Notes: a model not told the origin generated them from the sequence alone. A stretch of DNA of 64,000 nucleotides from Anaerovirgula multivorans (GCF_900188145.1 NZ_FZOJ01000002.1:248001-312000); one strand, 5' to 3'; shown: positions 16,304 through 25,953, counted from the stretch's first letter. Made by a program: numbers and translations.

Positions 16304-16351
16304 TTCCTCCAATCACAAAATTATGTTTGCATAATCTTATGATTGGAGGAA
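16304..16351. repeat. Long perfect dyad upstream of a small reading frame
   Basis: TTCCTCCAATCA (16304-16315) pairs perfectly with TGATTGGAGGAA (16340-16351), with a second TTATG/CATAA stem inside. There is no U-tract. It lies between the flotillin operon and the G+C-rich island. Confidence 0.6.
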
Positions 16352-16355
16352 CATC

Positions 16356-16457
16356 GTGAGAAGACATTATTTCAATGTTCATTCATTTATGCGTATAGTC
16401 AAGTATTCCATAGATAAAGCGAAGGCGTCAATTCAGAAAAAATTGAAAAGTTCTTAA
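16356..16457 (+). CDS. Possible 33-residue small protein or gene remnant
   Basis: A GTG at 16356 lies five bases after GGAGGA, inside the right arm of the preceding dyad. The frame runs 33 codons to TAA and is rich in Lys, Ser and Arg. I recognise no family. It may be a real small ORF whose ribosome site is sequestered by the hairpin, or the 5' stub of a gene cut by the island. Coding evidence is weak. Confidence 0.2.
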   Translation: MRRHYFNVHSFMRIVKYSIDKAKASIQKKLKSS

Positions 16458-16572
16458 TAAAGAGCTTATCTTTTGGTCTCTGAGTGTGGAAACAGGCGAA
16501 TGGAGTTGTTATCCCTTCACCTGTTCCCCTTTATAATAGTGATATCGCTGCGGAGCCAGCTATGAACCACTC

Positions 16573-17196
16573 CTAAATCTCATGCCCGGGCTTGATAAAG
16601 CAAGGGTCATACGGATAGGTTTGGTGCTGGTCGTAATACTGGCAATCCGGTTCTCCTTCGTAAGTTTCCACAATGTAGGCCACCAAATACTGCGCCAGTT
16701 CCTCCGGCGTCTCTTTACAACCGTTTAGCATCCAGCGGTAGGCCATGCCCCATAAGCCCTCCATTCCGAAAAAGAAGTGGTAGCGGATTTTGGGTGAAAA
16801 GTCAGTTCCCTGCGTTCCCGCATGCTCCGGCTTAATCTCCTTGGAAATACTGAACATCAGGTCATCGTAATTCTGTAAAAAGAAATACAGCATTTTGCTG
16901 TTGTTCAGTATTTCAAAAAACGCCCGGTGCTTTACCCAAAAGCCAAAATAGGCCAGCGCAGTTTTGTAAAGCGTGTTGTCGAAATCTTGTGAGATTCTAT
17001 CCCGGAGCTGCCCGACAACACTTTCACAGCAGCGCAGCAGCACCTGCTCCTTATCAGAAAAGTGCCGGTAAAAAGTACAGCGAGCCAGCCCCGCTTCTTT
17101 CACGATCTCCATAATTTTGATTTCCTTGTAAGGCTTCTTCTCCATCAGGCGAAGGAGCGCATCCATCATCCACTGCTGGGCTTCATTCTTTTTCAT
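16573..17196 (-). CDS. TetR/AcrR-family regulator
   Basis: A 207-residue repressor with an N-terminal helix-turn-helix containing I-V-K-E-A-G-L-A-R-C-T-F-Y-R-H-F, the standard TetR DNA-binding block, and a variable ligand domain. The start is ATG 17196 with AGGAG 7 bases before. Codon use is G+C-rich, unlike genes on both sides except the divergent ABC pair. It most likely represses that exporter through dyads in the shared 200-base promoter region. Confidence 0.88.
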   Translation of the reverse strand: MKKNEAQQWMMDALLRLMEKKPYKEIKIMEIVKEAGLARCTFYRHFSDKEQVLLRCCESVVGQLRDRISQDFDNTLYKTALAYFGFWVKHRAFFEILNNSKMLYFFLQNYDDLMFSISKEIKPEHAGTQGTDFSPKIRYHFFFGMEGLWGMAYRWMLNGCKETPEELAQYLVAYIVETYEGEPDCQYYDQHQTYPYDPCFIKPGHEI

Positions 17197-17228
17197 CGTA
17201 TTTCTCCTGCTCTGCGACATTTTTTGAA

Positions 17229-17307
17229 TACTGTCTCTTTTTCGCCTGGAGTATTGCGCCGGCCGATATCTTTGCTATAATAATATCATAAAAAGAGACA
17301 GTTGTCT
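17229..17307. promoter_or_regulatory. Divergent promoter region with GAGACA dyads
   Basis: ACTGTCTCTTTTT (17229-17241) and AAAAAGAGACAGT (17289-17301) are perfect inverted copies. The second continues into GAGACA-GT-TGTCTC (17294-17307). These half-sites between tetR and the ABC operon are probable TetR operators. TATAAT-like sequence lies between them. Confidence 0.6.
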
Positions 17308-17399
17308 CGTTTTTCTCAAAAAATGCCGCAGAGAGTGCGGCGCTCTTTTGCATAAAGAGTTAGCCGAAGCTAATCTGTGTTGGAAAAGGAGCGAACAAA

Positions 17400-19151
17400 A
17401 TGAAAACAAAAAACAACAATAAAGCGGGAGTCCGCTATCTGCTGGGCTTGGCAAACAGTAAGAAGCTTATTCTGGCGGTTGCCATCGGTTTCAGCGTTCT
17501 GTCCGGTCTTTGCACCTTCGTGCCATTCCTGATGATTTTCAGGACAATCCTGCTTCTCTTTGGAGAAGGAGGCGCAGGCAGCGCCATGCAAAACGGCATC
17601 ATCGCGATAGTGGCAATTGTCTTGCGTTTTGTCTTTCAAGCCATTTCCGCTGCTATGACCCATGTGAACGCCTACAACATCCTGTACCATGTGCGCAGGG
17701 AATTGTGTCGGCATTTGGGCAAGGTGAACCTTGGCTTTTTTACCGGAAACAGCACAGGTGAAATCAAAAAGATAATGATGGAGGATGTGGAACGGCTGGA
17801 AATGTTCTTCGCCCATCAGATCCCCGACATTGTGGTGGCCATCGTGGTGCCAGTGGCGGTGCTGGTTTACCTGTTCACGATCAACGTGTGGATGTCGCTT
17901 ATTCTGCTGCTTCCCATCGTGCTGACCACACTGACGCAGGTCATCATGCTCGTTACCAGCAAAAATCCGATGGATGAATTTTACTGGCTGGCCGGCAAGC
18001 AAAGCGCCGTCATCCTGCAATATATAAACGGGATGCCGGTGATGAAAACCTATAACCTGACCGCCGATTCCTACCGGGAATACGCCGACACCATCTCCAG
18101 CTACAACAACGCATGGTGGAGAGCGGCAAAAATCCTGTCGCCGCCCAGCGCCATCATCACGGTTATCATAGAATCCGGCTTGTTTTTCGTCCTGCCACTT
18201 GGGGGATACCTCTACCTGACCGGAAGCCTCGCCCTTTCCTCCTACATTTTTTTTGCCATCATGAGTATCGTGTTTTTAAGCTCCTATATAAACCTGGCGA
18301 ATTTCGCGCAGATATTCAGCCAGATTTCTTCGGGGATTGTGCGTATCAAAGAAATCATGGACATCCCGGCTATGGGAAATGGCAACAAAACTCTGTTGCC
18401 CACCGAGAGCCACAGCCTGACCTACGAAAACGTCTCCTTTGCCTACGACCAGCAAGAGGTTCTACATAACTTCTCTCTTGATTTGCCTATCGACTCACTG
18501 ACTGCTTTTGTCGGGCCGTCTGGCGCGGGCAAAAGCACGGCGGCCCAGCTTGTTCCCCGTTTTTGGGATGTGTCCAAAGGCGCTATCCGCATCGACGGCA
18601 TTGACATCCGGGAACTGGAGGCCGACAACCTGATGGACAATATGTCCTTCGTGTTTCAAGAAGCCTTTATGCTGAATGATACCCTTTACGAGAACATCGC
18701 TATGGGCAAGCACGGCTGCACCCGGCAGGAGGTGGAGGTCGCCGCCAAGAGCGCACAGATCCATGATTTCATCATGAGCCTGCCCAAAGGGTATGATACT
18801 GTGATTGGAAGTGAGGGCGTGAAGCTATCGGGTGGTGAGCGCCAGCGCGTTTGCATCGCCAGAGCCATCCTCAAAGACGCGCCCATCCTGATTTTCGACG
18901 AGGCCACCAGCTTCACTGACATTGAAAATGAGCGCAAGATACAGCTTGCTTTGGAGAGCCTGCTGGAGAGCAAAACCACGGTGATGATTGCCCACCGTCT
19001 GCACACTATTGTGGGGGCGGATCAGATTTGCGTGTTCCAAAGTGGCAATTTGATGGAATGTGGCACCCATCATGACTTGGTGGCAAGCGGCGGCGCGTAT
19101 GCGTCCATGTGGCAAACATACTGCGAAGCAATGAGGGAGGTGGCTTCCTGA
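17400..19151 (+). CDS. ABC exporter half-transporter, subunit 1
   Basis: A 583-residue type-I ABC exporter: six membrane segments (about residues 20-310) fused to an ATPase. Walker A G-P-S-G-A-G-K-S-T, signature L-S-G-G-E-R-Q-R, Walker B I-L-I-F-D-E-A-T and H-loop I-A-H-R-L are intact; the D-loop reads S-F-T-D instead of S-A-L-D. AAGGAG precedes ATG 17400. It is followed by a coupled second half-transporter, so a heterodimer is likely. The layout recalls YbtPQ/IrtAB-type pairs, but the substrate cannot be told. G+C-rich, probably acquired. Confidence 0.9.
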   Translation: MKTKNNNKAGVRYLLGLANSKKLILAVAIGFSVLSGLCTFVPFLMIFRTILLLFGEGGAGSAMQNGIIAIVAIVLRFVFQAISAAMTHVNAYNILYHVRRELCRHLGKVNLGFFTGNSTGEIKKIMMEDVERLEMFFAHQIPDIVVAIVVPVAVLVYLFTINVWMSLILLLPIVLTTLTQVIMLVTSKNPMDEFYWLAGKQSAVILQYINGMPVMKTYNLTADSYREYADTISSYNNAWWRAAKILSPPSAIITVIIESGLFFVLPLGGYLYLTGSLALSSYIFFAIMSIVFLSSYINLANFAQIFSQISSGIVRIKEIMDIPAMGNGNKTLLPTESHSLTYENVSFAYDQQEVLHNFSLDLPIDSLTAFVGPSGAGKSTAAQLVPRFWDVSKGAIRIDGIDIRELEADNLMDNMSFVFQEAFMLNDTLYENIAMGKHGCTRQEVEVAAKSAQIHDFIMSLPKGYDTVIGSEGVKLSGGERQRVCIARAILKDAPILIFDEATSFTDIENERKIQLALESLLESKTTVMIAHRLHTIVGADQICVFQSGNLMECGTHHDLVASGGAYASMWQTYCEAMREVAS

Positions 19152-20884
19152 TGCGAGATATGATACTGAACATCCGCAAAATCGCCGGGAAAGATTCCGG
19201 CAAGTTGATTCCGGTGATCCTGCTCTCCGTGCTGGATTCCATGCTCAATTCCTGCATGTACGGCGTGATGATCTTTATTCTGATCGATCTGGCCGACAGC
19301 ATCTTTACCTTTGAAAAGTTAAAGCTGTATTCCCTCATTCTGTTGGGCGTCTTTCTGCTACGCTGTGTCACCCAGGCCATCAGTTTAAGCAAGGTACAGC
19401 ACGACGGCCCAGTCATCTCCAAAAAGCTGCGGCTGTCTCTGGGCAACCATATCCGCAGCCTGAATCTTGGCTTTTTCAATCAGAACAGCCAGGGCAGGCT
19501 TAACGCCATTCTCACCACCGATGTGAGTGATTTTGAAACCATCTTGACCCACTGCGTCTGCGATTTGGTTAAAGCAATCGCCTTCAGCGTCTTTTCCCTG
19601 CTCATTGCCTTTGCGCTGGATTGGAAATTCGGCATTGCCATTGGAGTCATCGCCCTGCTGGGGCTGCCGCTGCTGAATATCTCCGGTACGCTTTCCGCCC
19701 GGAGTGGAAAGCGTACCCATTCCGCAAAAGAGAATGTTGTTTCCCACCTGCTGGAGTACATCGGCGGCATCAAGACCTTCCGGCTGTACAACCTGACAGG
19801 CGAACGCTTCTCCCGGCTGGATGACGCCCTGCTGGGGCTGAAAAAGGAATCGACCAAGGCAGAGCTGTCCCTGCTGCCTTTTATACTCAGCTTTTCCACG
19901 GTGACATCCTGCCTGATTCCCATCGCCCTGATTTTAGGCGCATACCTCCTGACCGTCCAAAGTATGGAGCCGGTCAGCTTTATTGCGGTGCTACTCATTG
20001 CGGTTTCAGTTTCCAGCATGATGTCCACCCTCGGTTCCCTGTACCCGCAGGTGCGCTCTTTGAACCGGGCCTGTGAAAATATGCTCTCCGTACTGGGAGA
20101 AAAGCCGTTTTCCTATGAGAAGGAAACTTTGAAGGCGTCCAATGCCGACATCGCTTTTGACCATGTTTCCTTCAGCTATACCGGCAAGGAACAGGTGCTG
20201 AAAGATATTTCCTTTGCCGCAAAGCAAGGCACCACCACGGCACTCATAGGTCCCTCCGGTTCGGGCAAAACAACCATTGTTAGCCTGCTTTCCCGCTTTT
20301 GGGATGTGACGGGCGGCAGGATTACCATAGGCGGTCAGGATATCCGAGATATTTCCCCCGATGCGCTCACGGCAAACATGGCGGTGGTCTTTCAGGATGT
20401 GTACCTTTTGAACGATACGATCATGAATAACATCAAGGTGGGCAAGCCGGATGCCAGCGATGCGGAAGTAATTTCAGCGGCGCGGTCCGCCAACTGCCAC
20501 GACTTTATTGTGACGATGGAGAACGGTTATGACACGATGATTGGCGAAGGTGGGTCCACCATATCGGGCGGTGAACGCCAGCGCATCTCTATTGCACGGG
20601 CGCTGCTAAAGGATGCACCCATCGTTCTGCTGGATGAAACCACCTCCAGCCTGGATGCCGACAATGAGCGGGAGATTCAAGCTGCCTTTGACCGCTTAAT
20701 GCAAAACAAGACCGTGTTTGTCATCGCCCACCGGCTGAACACCATCATGGGCGCGGACAACATTTTGGTGCTGAACCAAGGCGAAATCATGGAATTCGGC
20801 AACCATAAGGAACTGATGCGGACTGGAGGCTGGTACGCGCAGATGGTAGAGCAGCAGCGCCAAGCCGAGCAATGGGCTGTATAG
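19151..20884 (+). CDS. ABC exporter half-transporter, subunit 2
   Basis: A 577-residue partner of the preceding gene. It has six membrane segments and an ATPase with G-P-S-G-S-G-K-T-T, I-S-G-G-E-R-Q-R, I-V-L-L-D-E-T-T-S and I-A-H-R-L. Its ATG overlaps the upstream stop (TGATG), with GGGAGG inside the end of subunit 1; a longer in-frame start exists inside that gene but lacks support. Both ATP sites look catalytically competent. It forms the right half of the G+C-rich island. Confidence 0.9.
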   Translation: MRDMILNIRKIAGKDSGKLIPVILLSVLDSMLNSCMYGVMIFILIDLADSIFTFEKLKLYSLILLGVFLLRCVTQAISLSKVQHDGPVISKKLRLSLGNHIRSLNLGFFNQNSQGRLNAILTTDVSDFETILTHCVCDLVKAIAFSVFSLLIAFALDWKFGIAIGVIALLGLPLLNISGTLSARSGKRTHSAKENVVSHLLEYIGGIKTFRLYNLTGERFSRLDDALLGLKKESTKAELSLLPFILSFSTVTSCLIPIALILGAYLLTVQSMEPVSFIAVLLIAVSVSSMMSTLGSLYPQVRSLNRACENMLSVLGEKPFSYEKETLKASNADIAFDHVSFSYTGKEQVLKDISFAAKQGTTTALIGPSGSGKTTIVSLLSRFWDVTGGRITIGGQDIRDISPDALTANMAVVFQDVYLLNDTIMNNIKVGKPDASDAEVISAARSANCHDFIVTMENGYDTMIGEGGSTISGGERQRISIARALLKDAPIVLLDETTSSLDADNEREIQAAFDRLMQNKTVFVIAHRLNTIMGADNILVLNQGEIMEFGNHKELMRTGGWYAQMVEQQRQAEQWAV

Positions 20885-20917
20885 ATCAAAGGAATTATGT
20901 TGTCAGTTATTGAATTT

Positions 20918-21237
20918 TCAAGGTTCATAGAAATTAATCATGTGCGAAGTTTCAGTAATTAATATATTTAATTCTTCGGCATGATTACATGAATAGGTAC
21001 CTGGGAACGGTGTAGCAAGAGATGTATATACATTAACACCTATATTGTTTAATTCTGTCATCAAATCTAACGTCTCTTTTAATATCTTCTCTGTTTCCCC
21101 TGGCAATCTTAAAACAAATGTACAAAAAACCGATTGCATTCCTATATCCAATAGATGCTTTAAACGTTCTACTATGTTTAACATATTTATCTTTTTTTCA
21201 CTGTATCTAATATCTCTTGATTTGCTGATTCATAGAT
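20918..21237 (-). pseudogene. Frameshifted radical SAM protein remnant
   Basis: An open frame from 21184 reads like the C-terminal half of a radical SAM domain (V-L-R-L-P-G-E-T, then A-T-P-F-P-G-T). Immediately upstream, in another frame, E-S-A-N-Q-E-I-L-D-T-V-K-K continues the same domain. The frames join at a run of seven A residues, where one extra A would restore continuity. The CxxxCxxC N-terminal part is absent. The remnant directly abuts the ABC island, which may have caused the truncation. Confidence 0.65.
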
Positions 21238-21238
21238 A

Positions 21239-21263
21239 ATGGACAAACATGTTGTTTGTCCAT
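21239..21263. repeat. Hairpin at the edge of the radical SAM remnant
   Basis: ATGGACAAAC and GTTTGTCCAT form a 10-bp perfect stem with a 5-base loop. It marks the point where recognisable radical SAM coding sequence stops. Confidence 0.5.
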
Positions 21264-21329
21264 TTACCATTTACAAAATAGAAATTTATGCTAGCATCAT
21301 AGTATAATACTAAATAAAAGTGGAAAGAA

Positions 21330-21356
21330 TTCAGGCTTAACTCGTCAAAGCCTGAA
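21330..21356 (-). terminator. Terminator after the sigma-54 activator gene
   Basis: TTCAGGCTT/AAGCCTGAA form a 9-bp stem 40 bases past the stop; on the minus strand TTCTTTCC follows. It probably ends the glycerol operon. Confidence 0.7.
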
Positions 21357-21395
21357 CTCTTTCTTCTCTTTAATCAATTAATTAGCTTCAGTTAT

Positions 21396-22808
21396 TTAAT
21401 CAACAATATTATATTTTCTAGCCTTCAAAGCAATGGTTCTGTGGGTAACACCTAAGGCTTTTCCCGCTGCGTTAAAGCTGCCATACTTGTCTAAAGCTAA
21501 TTTAATGATTTCTTTTTCATATTCTTCTAATGTAGGCAGTTCTCCTTTTTTTCCCGTATTAATCAATGGGCTATCTTTAATACCATAATTATTGATATGA
21601 TATATATTTGAAATGTAATGAGGGATTTCTGACAATTGTATTATATCACCTTCAGCCAAAACAATTAAAGATTCCATTAGATTTTCTAACTCTCTAACAT
21701 TGCCAGGCCAGTTATATTGGTAAAAAGCTTCTTCCACCTCTTTAGATATTCCTTTTACTCCACACCCTGTCTTTGCATTTATTTTATCAATAAAATAAAT
21801 GCAAAGATCATTAATATCTTCAATACGCTCTCTTAAAGAAGGTATATGAACAGAAATTACATTCAATCTATAATATAAATCTTCTCTAAATTCTTCTTTT
21901 TTGACTAACTCTTCTAAATTGCGATGGGTAGCTGCCAAAAACCTAACATCACATTTTATCGTTTCATTGCCTCCCACCCGTTCAAATTCTTTTTCTTGAA
22001 GAACTCTTAAGATTTTCACCTGCATGTCTATAGGCATGTCACCAATTTCATCTAAGAAAAGAGTGCCTCCATTTGCTTCTTCAAATTTGCCAATTTTTTT
22101 CTTAATTGCACCAGTAAATGCTCCCTGTTCATGTCCAAATAATTCTGATTCCAATAAAGCCGATGGTATAGCTCCACAATTAACTCTTATAAAGGGTTTG
22201 TTCTTTCTATTGCTGGAATAATATATTGCCTTGGCCACCAACTCTTTACCCGTGCCACTCTCACCCCTTATCAGTACTGTAGAAGGAACCTTTGAAGCTC
22301 TTTCAGCAACGAATAGAGCTTCTTTCATATTTCTGCTATTTGTAACTATTTTCTGGAAATAATTATTTACCTTAATTTCTGAAATTTCATTGGATTGATT
22401 TAAAGGAACAATTTTGCTTAAATGATTTTGCTCATTGTTAGGAAGTTTATCCGTATAAATACCAATAGCCCCTTTAAAATGATTTTCTTCATATATTGGT
22501 GAAGCCGATACATATATTTGATTCGTGTTAATACAATAGTTTAATTTTCCTTTTATTTTTTTCTTTTGCTTAAAAGCTTTAATCATAGCATCATCATTTA
22601 AAACACAAAAAATATTTTTACCTATGATAGTAGTTCTACTAACGCGAAACATTCCCTCATAAGCGGGATTAGCATATACAATTTCTCCTTCGTTATTAAC
22701 AATTACTACACCTTCATCTATACAATCAAAAACACAATTGAAATCCCCATTGATTGCTTCAATAGATTCTGCTTTCTTCTTTTTATGGATACTAGTAACC
22801 TTAGCCAT
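21396..22808 (-). CDS. Sigma-54-dependent activator with PAS domain
   Basis: A 470-residue enhancer-binding protein. An N-terminal PAS domain (about residues 25-130) precedes an AAA+ domain with G-E-S-G-T-G-K-E (Walker A), the SigN-contacting G-A-F-T-G-A loop, and F-L-D-E-I-G-D-M (Walker B). A Fis-type HTH ends the protein ([14 protein letters not shown]). It follows the DUF1667 gene by 18 bases, so it is probably part of the glycerol operon and may sense a redox or metabolic signal. I saw no clear -24/-12 promoter nearby. Confidence 0.92.
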   Translation of the reverse strand: MAKVTSIHKKKKAESIEAINGDFNCVFDCIDEGVVIVNNEGEIVYANPAYEGMFRVSRTTIIGKNIFCVLNDDAMIKAFKQKKKIKGKLNYCINTNQIYVSASPIYEENHFKGAIGIYTDKLPNNEQNHLSKIVPLNQSNEISEIKVNNYFQKIVTNSRNMKEALFVAERASKVPSTVLIRGESGTGKELVAKAIYYSSNRKNKPFIRVNCGAIPSALLESELFGHEQGAFTGAIKKKIGKFEEANGGTLFLDEIGDMPIDMQVKILRVLQEKEFERVGGNETIKCDVRFLAATHRNLEELVKKEEFREDLYYRLNVISVHIPSLRERIEDINDLCIYFIDKINAKTGCGVKGISKEVEEAFYQYNWPGNVRELENLMESLIVLAEGDIIQLSEIPHYISNIYHINNYGIKDSPLINTGKKGELPTLEEYEKEIIKLALDKYGSFNAAGKALGVTHRTIALKARKYNIVD

Positions 22809-22826
22809 TACTTTTCTCCCCTTTAC

Positions 22827-23189
22827 TTACATACTTCTAGAAGCTACAATATCTACCCCCGTGTCTACTATATTCTCTATAATGATGTCCCCTGCTTTAA
22901 CTGGTGCTTCAATTTCTACAGCATCAATCTCCTTCATACATTCTCCAATTAAATGTTTTGATACGGTTCCACAAGTTTTTACTGGTAATCTACTTAAGTG
23001 AGAATTTTTAATCTTTATTGTAGATGTCAAAACTCTCGTTGGATTTATAAGTTCATTTATTCCATACACTTCACCTCTTGAACATTTATTACCCTCTACT
23101 TTGTATTTCTCTTCTGCTTCACTAATAACCTCTATCTGTAGCTTGCATCCTAAAGGACAAACAATACATACCATTTCCTTAGTTTCCAT
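22827..23189 (-). CDS. DUF1667 protein of the anaerobic glycerol-3-phosphate dehydrogenase cluster
   Basis: A 120-residue protein with an N-terminal C-I-V-C-P-L-G-C pattern and a further Cys in G-N-K-C-S-R-G, a four-Cys set likely to hold an iron-sulfur cluster. DUF1667 proteins regularly follow GlpA-like and FAD/NAD oxidoreductase genes and are thought to be the small electron-transfer part of the complex. The gene overlaps the flavoprotein gene by 11 bases and ends A-S-R-S-M. Confidence 0.88.
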   Translation of the reverse strand: METKEMVCIVCPLGCKLQIEVISEAEEKYKVEGNKCSRGEVYGINELINPTRVLTSTIKIKNSHLSRLPVKTCGTVSKHLIGECMKEIDAVEIEAPVKAGDIIIENIVDTGVDIVASRSM

Positions 23190-24459
23190 AATTTATGCCC
23201 CCCTCTTTTTGAATTTCTACTGTAATTTCTCTAATTTGTTGCTCTTTTAAGTCATGGATAGGCAATGTAACCGTTTCCATTTCCCCAGGAGTTAAGTGAA
23301 TTTTTTTAATTTTCTTAATCAACTTTCCATCAGCTTTAACTACTATGTTAGTATTATGATAGATGTTGTCTACCCTCATATATAGGTTTAATGTATCTTC
23401 AACATTATTCAATCTTACTCTTTGGGGCACTATATATCGAATACCTCTTTCAGGTTTGGTATTCAACCCAACACACCCAGAACTTAATTGATTTTTCACA
23501 TACTTAGCTGCACTTTTTCCAGCTCTTCTGCTTTCTTCTGTAACCCAGTCTACCAAATCATGTACATGTACAACATTGCCACAGGCAAATATACCTCCAA
23601 TAGAGGTCTCCATAGATTCATTAACTACAGGTCCCCCAGTAACTTCATTTAATTCTACTTCAGCTCCTTTAGATAATTCATTTTCTGGAATCAATCCAAC
23701 CGACAACAATAAGGTATCACATTCAATATATCTCTCTGTTCCAACAATGGGCTTTCTATTTTCAGCTGTCTTTGCAATGGTAATACCTTCCAATCTATCT
23801 TTCCCCTTTATATCGATAACAGTATGACTTAATAATAATGGAATATTAAAATCATCTAGACATTGTACAATGTTGCGGGTTAAACCACCTGAATAAGGCA
23901 TCAATTCAACAACAGCTATTACTTCTGCTCCTTCTAAAGTCATTCTTCTTGCCATGATTAAGCCTATATCTCCTGAGCCTAGAATAACAACTTTCTTACC
24001 TACCATATATCCCTCCATATTAACGAAACGCTGTGCAGTTCCAGCAGTGAATATGCCAGCAGATCTTGAACCAGGTATATTTATAGCTCCTCTCGTTCTC
24101 TCTCTACATCCCATTGAAAGAATAATTGCCTTTGCACGGATATACATAAGACCATCTATTGCATTTATAGCTGTTAAGTCTTTGTCTTTTGTTATATTCA
24201 GCACCATTGTATCTAGCTTATACTCAATACCTAGTTCGCGTAATTCTATAATGAACCTTTCAGCATATTCAGGTCCTGTTAATTCTTCTTTAAATACGTG
24301 TAAACCAAAGCCATTGTGAATGCATTGTTGTAATATGCCGCCTAATTCTCTCTCCCTTTCAATCACCAATATATGATCTATCCCATTTTTCTTTGCTTCT
24401 ATAGCCGCTGCAAGTCCTGCAGGTCCTCCACCTATTACTACAACATCATAGTCTAACAT
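23179..24459 (-). CDS. FAD/NAD(P)-binding oxidoreductase, GlpB-like subunit
   Basis: About 426 residues. An N-terminal FAD-binding V-I-G-G-G-P-A-G-L-A-A-A, then a mid-protein V-I-L-G-S-G-D-I-G NAD(P)-binding site, and F-A-C-G-N-V-V-H-V-H-D of the pyridine nucleotide-disulfide oxidoreductase family. In clostridial glp clusters this protein acts with GlpA and DUF1667 to pass electrons from glycerol 3-phosphate. Start set at ATG 24459 behind TGGAGGGG; the longer frame has no ribosome site. Confidence 0.9.
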   Translation of the reverse strand: MLDYDVVVIGGGPAGLAAAIEAKKNGIDHILVIERERELGGILQQCIHNGFGLHVFKEELTGPEYAERFIIELRELGIEYKLDTMVLNITKDKDLTAINAIDGLMYIRAKAIILSMGCRERTRGAINIPGSRSAGIFTAGTAQRFVNMEGYMVGKKVVILGSGDIGLIMARRMTLEGAEVIAVVELMPYSGGLTRNIVQCLDDFNIPLLLSHTVIDIKGKDRLEGITIAKTAENRKPIVGTERYIECDTLLLSVGLIPENELSKGAEVELNEVTGGPVVNESMETSIGGIFACGNVVHVHDLVDWVTEESRRAGKSAAKYVKNQLSSGCVGLNTKPERGIRYIVPQRVRLNNVEDTLNLYMRVDNIYHNTNIVVKADGKLIKKIKKIHLTPGEMETVTLPIHDLKEQQIREITVEIQKEGGINYGN

Positions 24460-24495
24460 AGTATTCCCCTCCAGTTTCCTTTTCGATTTCAATTG

Positions 24496-25953
24496 TTAAG
24501 CTTCCTGCAATTGGACTTTTGTTTTTTTCGTAGATCCTGTTAAAATATAAGAATTTTTCCCATCCTTTACTATTTCAGTTATATCTACATTTAACTCTCT
24601 TGCAAGAATTTCCATAACCCTTGGACTGCAGAAGCCGCCTTGGCATCTTCCCGATCCAGGACGTGCCCTTCTTTTAACCCCATCAACTGTGGTGGCTCCA
24701 GCATTTCTTTTTATGATATCTACAATCTCTCCTTCAGTAATATTTTCACATCTACATATAATCCTTCCATATCGAGGATCTTTTTCTATTAACTTTGCTT
24801 TTTCCTCATCCGGTAGTTCTATAAAGTGTACAACTGGTCTACGCTTTGGATTAAAATTAATATTCTTTTCAAATTCACCAGCAATACCTTTCAATAAATT
24901 CACTACATATTCAGCAATGGCTGGGGCTGAAGATAATCCCGGGGAGTCAATGGCTGCTACATTAATAAACCCTTTTGCCTCTTTTGATTCTTCAATAATA
25001 AAATCTCCTGAGGATGTTTTGGCCCTTAAGCCTGCAAAGGAAGTAATAACATCATTGAACCTTATACTTTCTACTGTTTTCTGTGCCTTTTCTTTTATAA
25101 AACTTAGTCCTTCCATACTGCTTTCAAGAGCATCTTTTCTATCTACTGCTTCAGCACTTGGTCCCACTAAAAGGTTACCATGAACTGTAGGTAAGACAAC
25201 TACACCTTTCCCATAGGATGTTGGGCATTGAAAGATAACAGTATTTACATGTTTGCCTGAATTTTTATCTAAAAGGTTATATTGGCCTCTATTTGGTATA
25301 ATTTCAAAGGTAGGAGGGCTTACCATATTATGAATACTATCAGCAAATAATCCAGCTGCATTAATAACATACTTCGCCTTTATTTCTCCCTTTTCTGTAA
25401 ATAGCTGATATCCCTCCTCTAATTTCTGAATATCCTTCACCTCACTATTTATCTGTAATTCCACTCCATTATCAACAGCATTTTCAGCTAAAGCAATGGC
25501 AAGTTCAAAGGGTCCAACAATTCCCCCTGTTGGTGCATATAATCCACCTACTACATCATCATTCAAATTGGGCTCCAAATGCTGCAGTTTTTCTTTATTC
25601 AAGATTTCCATATCAGGAACACCATTAATTTTGCCTTTCTCGTATAAATCTTTAATAATCTTCATTTCTTCTTCATTAAAAGCTATCACTAAAGAACCTA
25701 TTCGTTTAAAAGGAACCTCTAGTTCCTTGCATAAGTTCTCATACATCCTATTACCCAAAGCATTTAATTTTCCTTTTAATGTCCCTGGTTTCGCATCATA
25801 CCCTGCATGGACAATTGCACTATTTGCCTTTGTTGTCCCATTGGCAACATCGTTTTCCTTTTCTAATAAAATAATCCTCAAATTATATTTGGATAATTCT
25901 CTAGCTATATTGCTCCCTATAATACCAGCTCCAATAATAGCTACATCATACAT
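24496..25953 (-). CDS. glpA: Anaerobic glycerol-3-phosphate dehydrogenase GlpA-type
   Basis: A 485-residue FAD enzyme oxidising glycerol 3-phosphate to dihydroxyacetone phosphate. It has the I-I-G-A-G-I-I-G dinucleotide motif at the N-terminus, a DAO domain to about residue 370, and a C-terminal BFD-like [2Fe-2S] domain with C-R-C-E-N-I-T-E-G-E and C-Q-G-G-F-C. ATG 25953 has GGGAGG upstream. Preceded by a GlpP-type leader terminator (26005-26070). An incomplete paralogue lies at 33630-34447. Confidence 0.93.
   Translation of the reverse strand: MYDVAIIGAGIIGSNIARELSKYNLRIILLEKENDVANGTTKANSAIVHAGYDAKPGTLKGKLNALGNRMYENLCKELEVPFKRIGSLVIAFNEEEMKIIKDLYEKGKINGVPDMEILNKEKLQHLEPNLNDDVVGGLYAPTGGIVGPFELAIALAENAVDNGVELQINSEVKDIQKLEEGYQLFTEKGEIKAKYVINAAGLFADSIHNMVSPPTFEIIPNRGQYNLLDKNSGKHVNTVIFQCPTSYGKGVVVLPTVHGNLLVGPSAEAVDRKDALESSMEGLSFIKEKAQKTVESIRFNDVITSFAGLRAKTSSGDFIIEESKEAKGFINVAAIDSPGLSSAPAIAEYVVNLLKGIAGEFEKNINFNPKRRPVVHFIELPDEEKAKLIEKDPRYGRIICRCENITEGEIVDIIKRNAGATTVDGVKRRARPGSGRCQGGFCSPRVMEILARELNVDITEIVKDGKNSYILTGSTKKTKVQLQEA

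Noticed and set aside
17370..18020. Minus-strand frame of 216 codons inside the first ABC gene
   Set aside because: His/Gln/Asp-rich composition, no family resemblance and complete overlap with a clear ABC exporter; it reflects the high G+C of the island.
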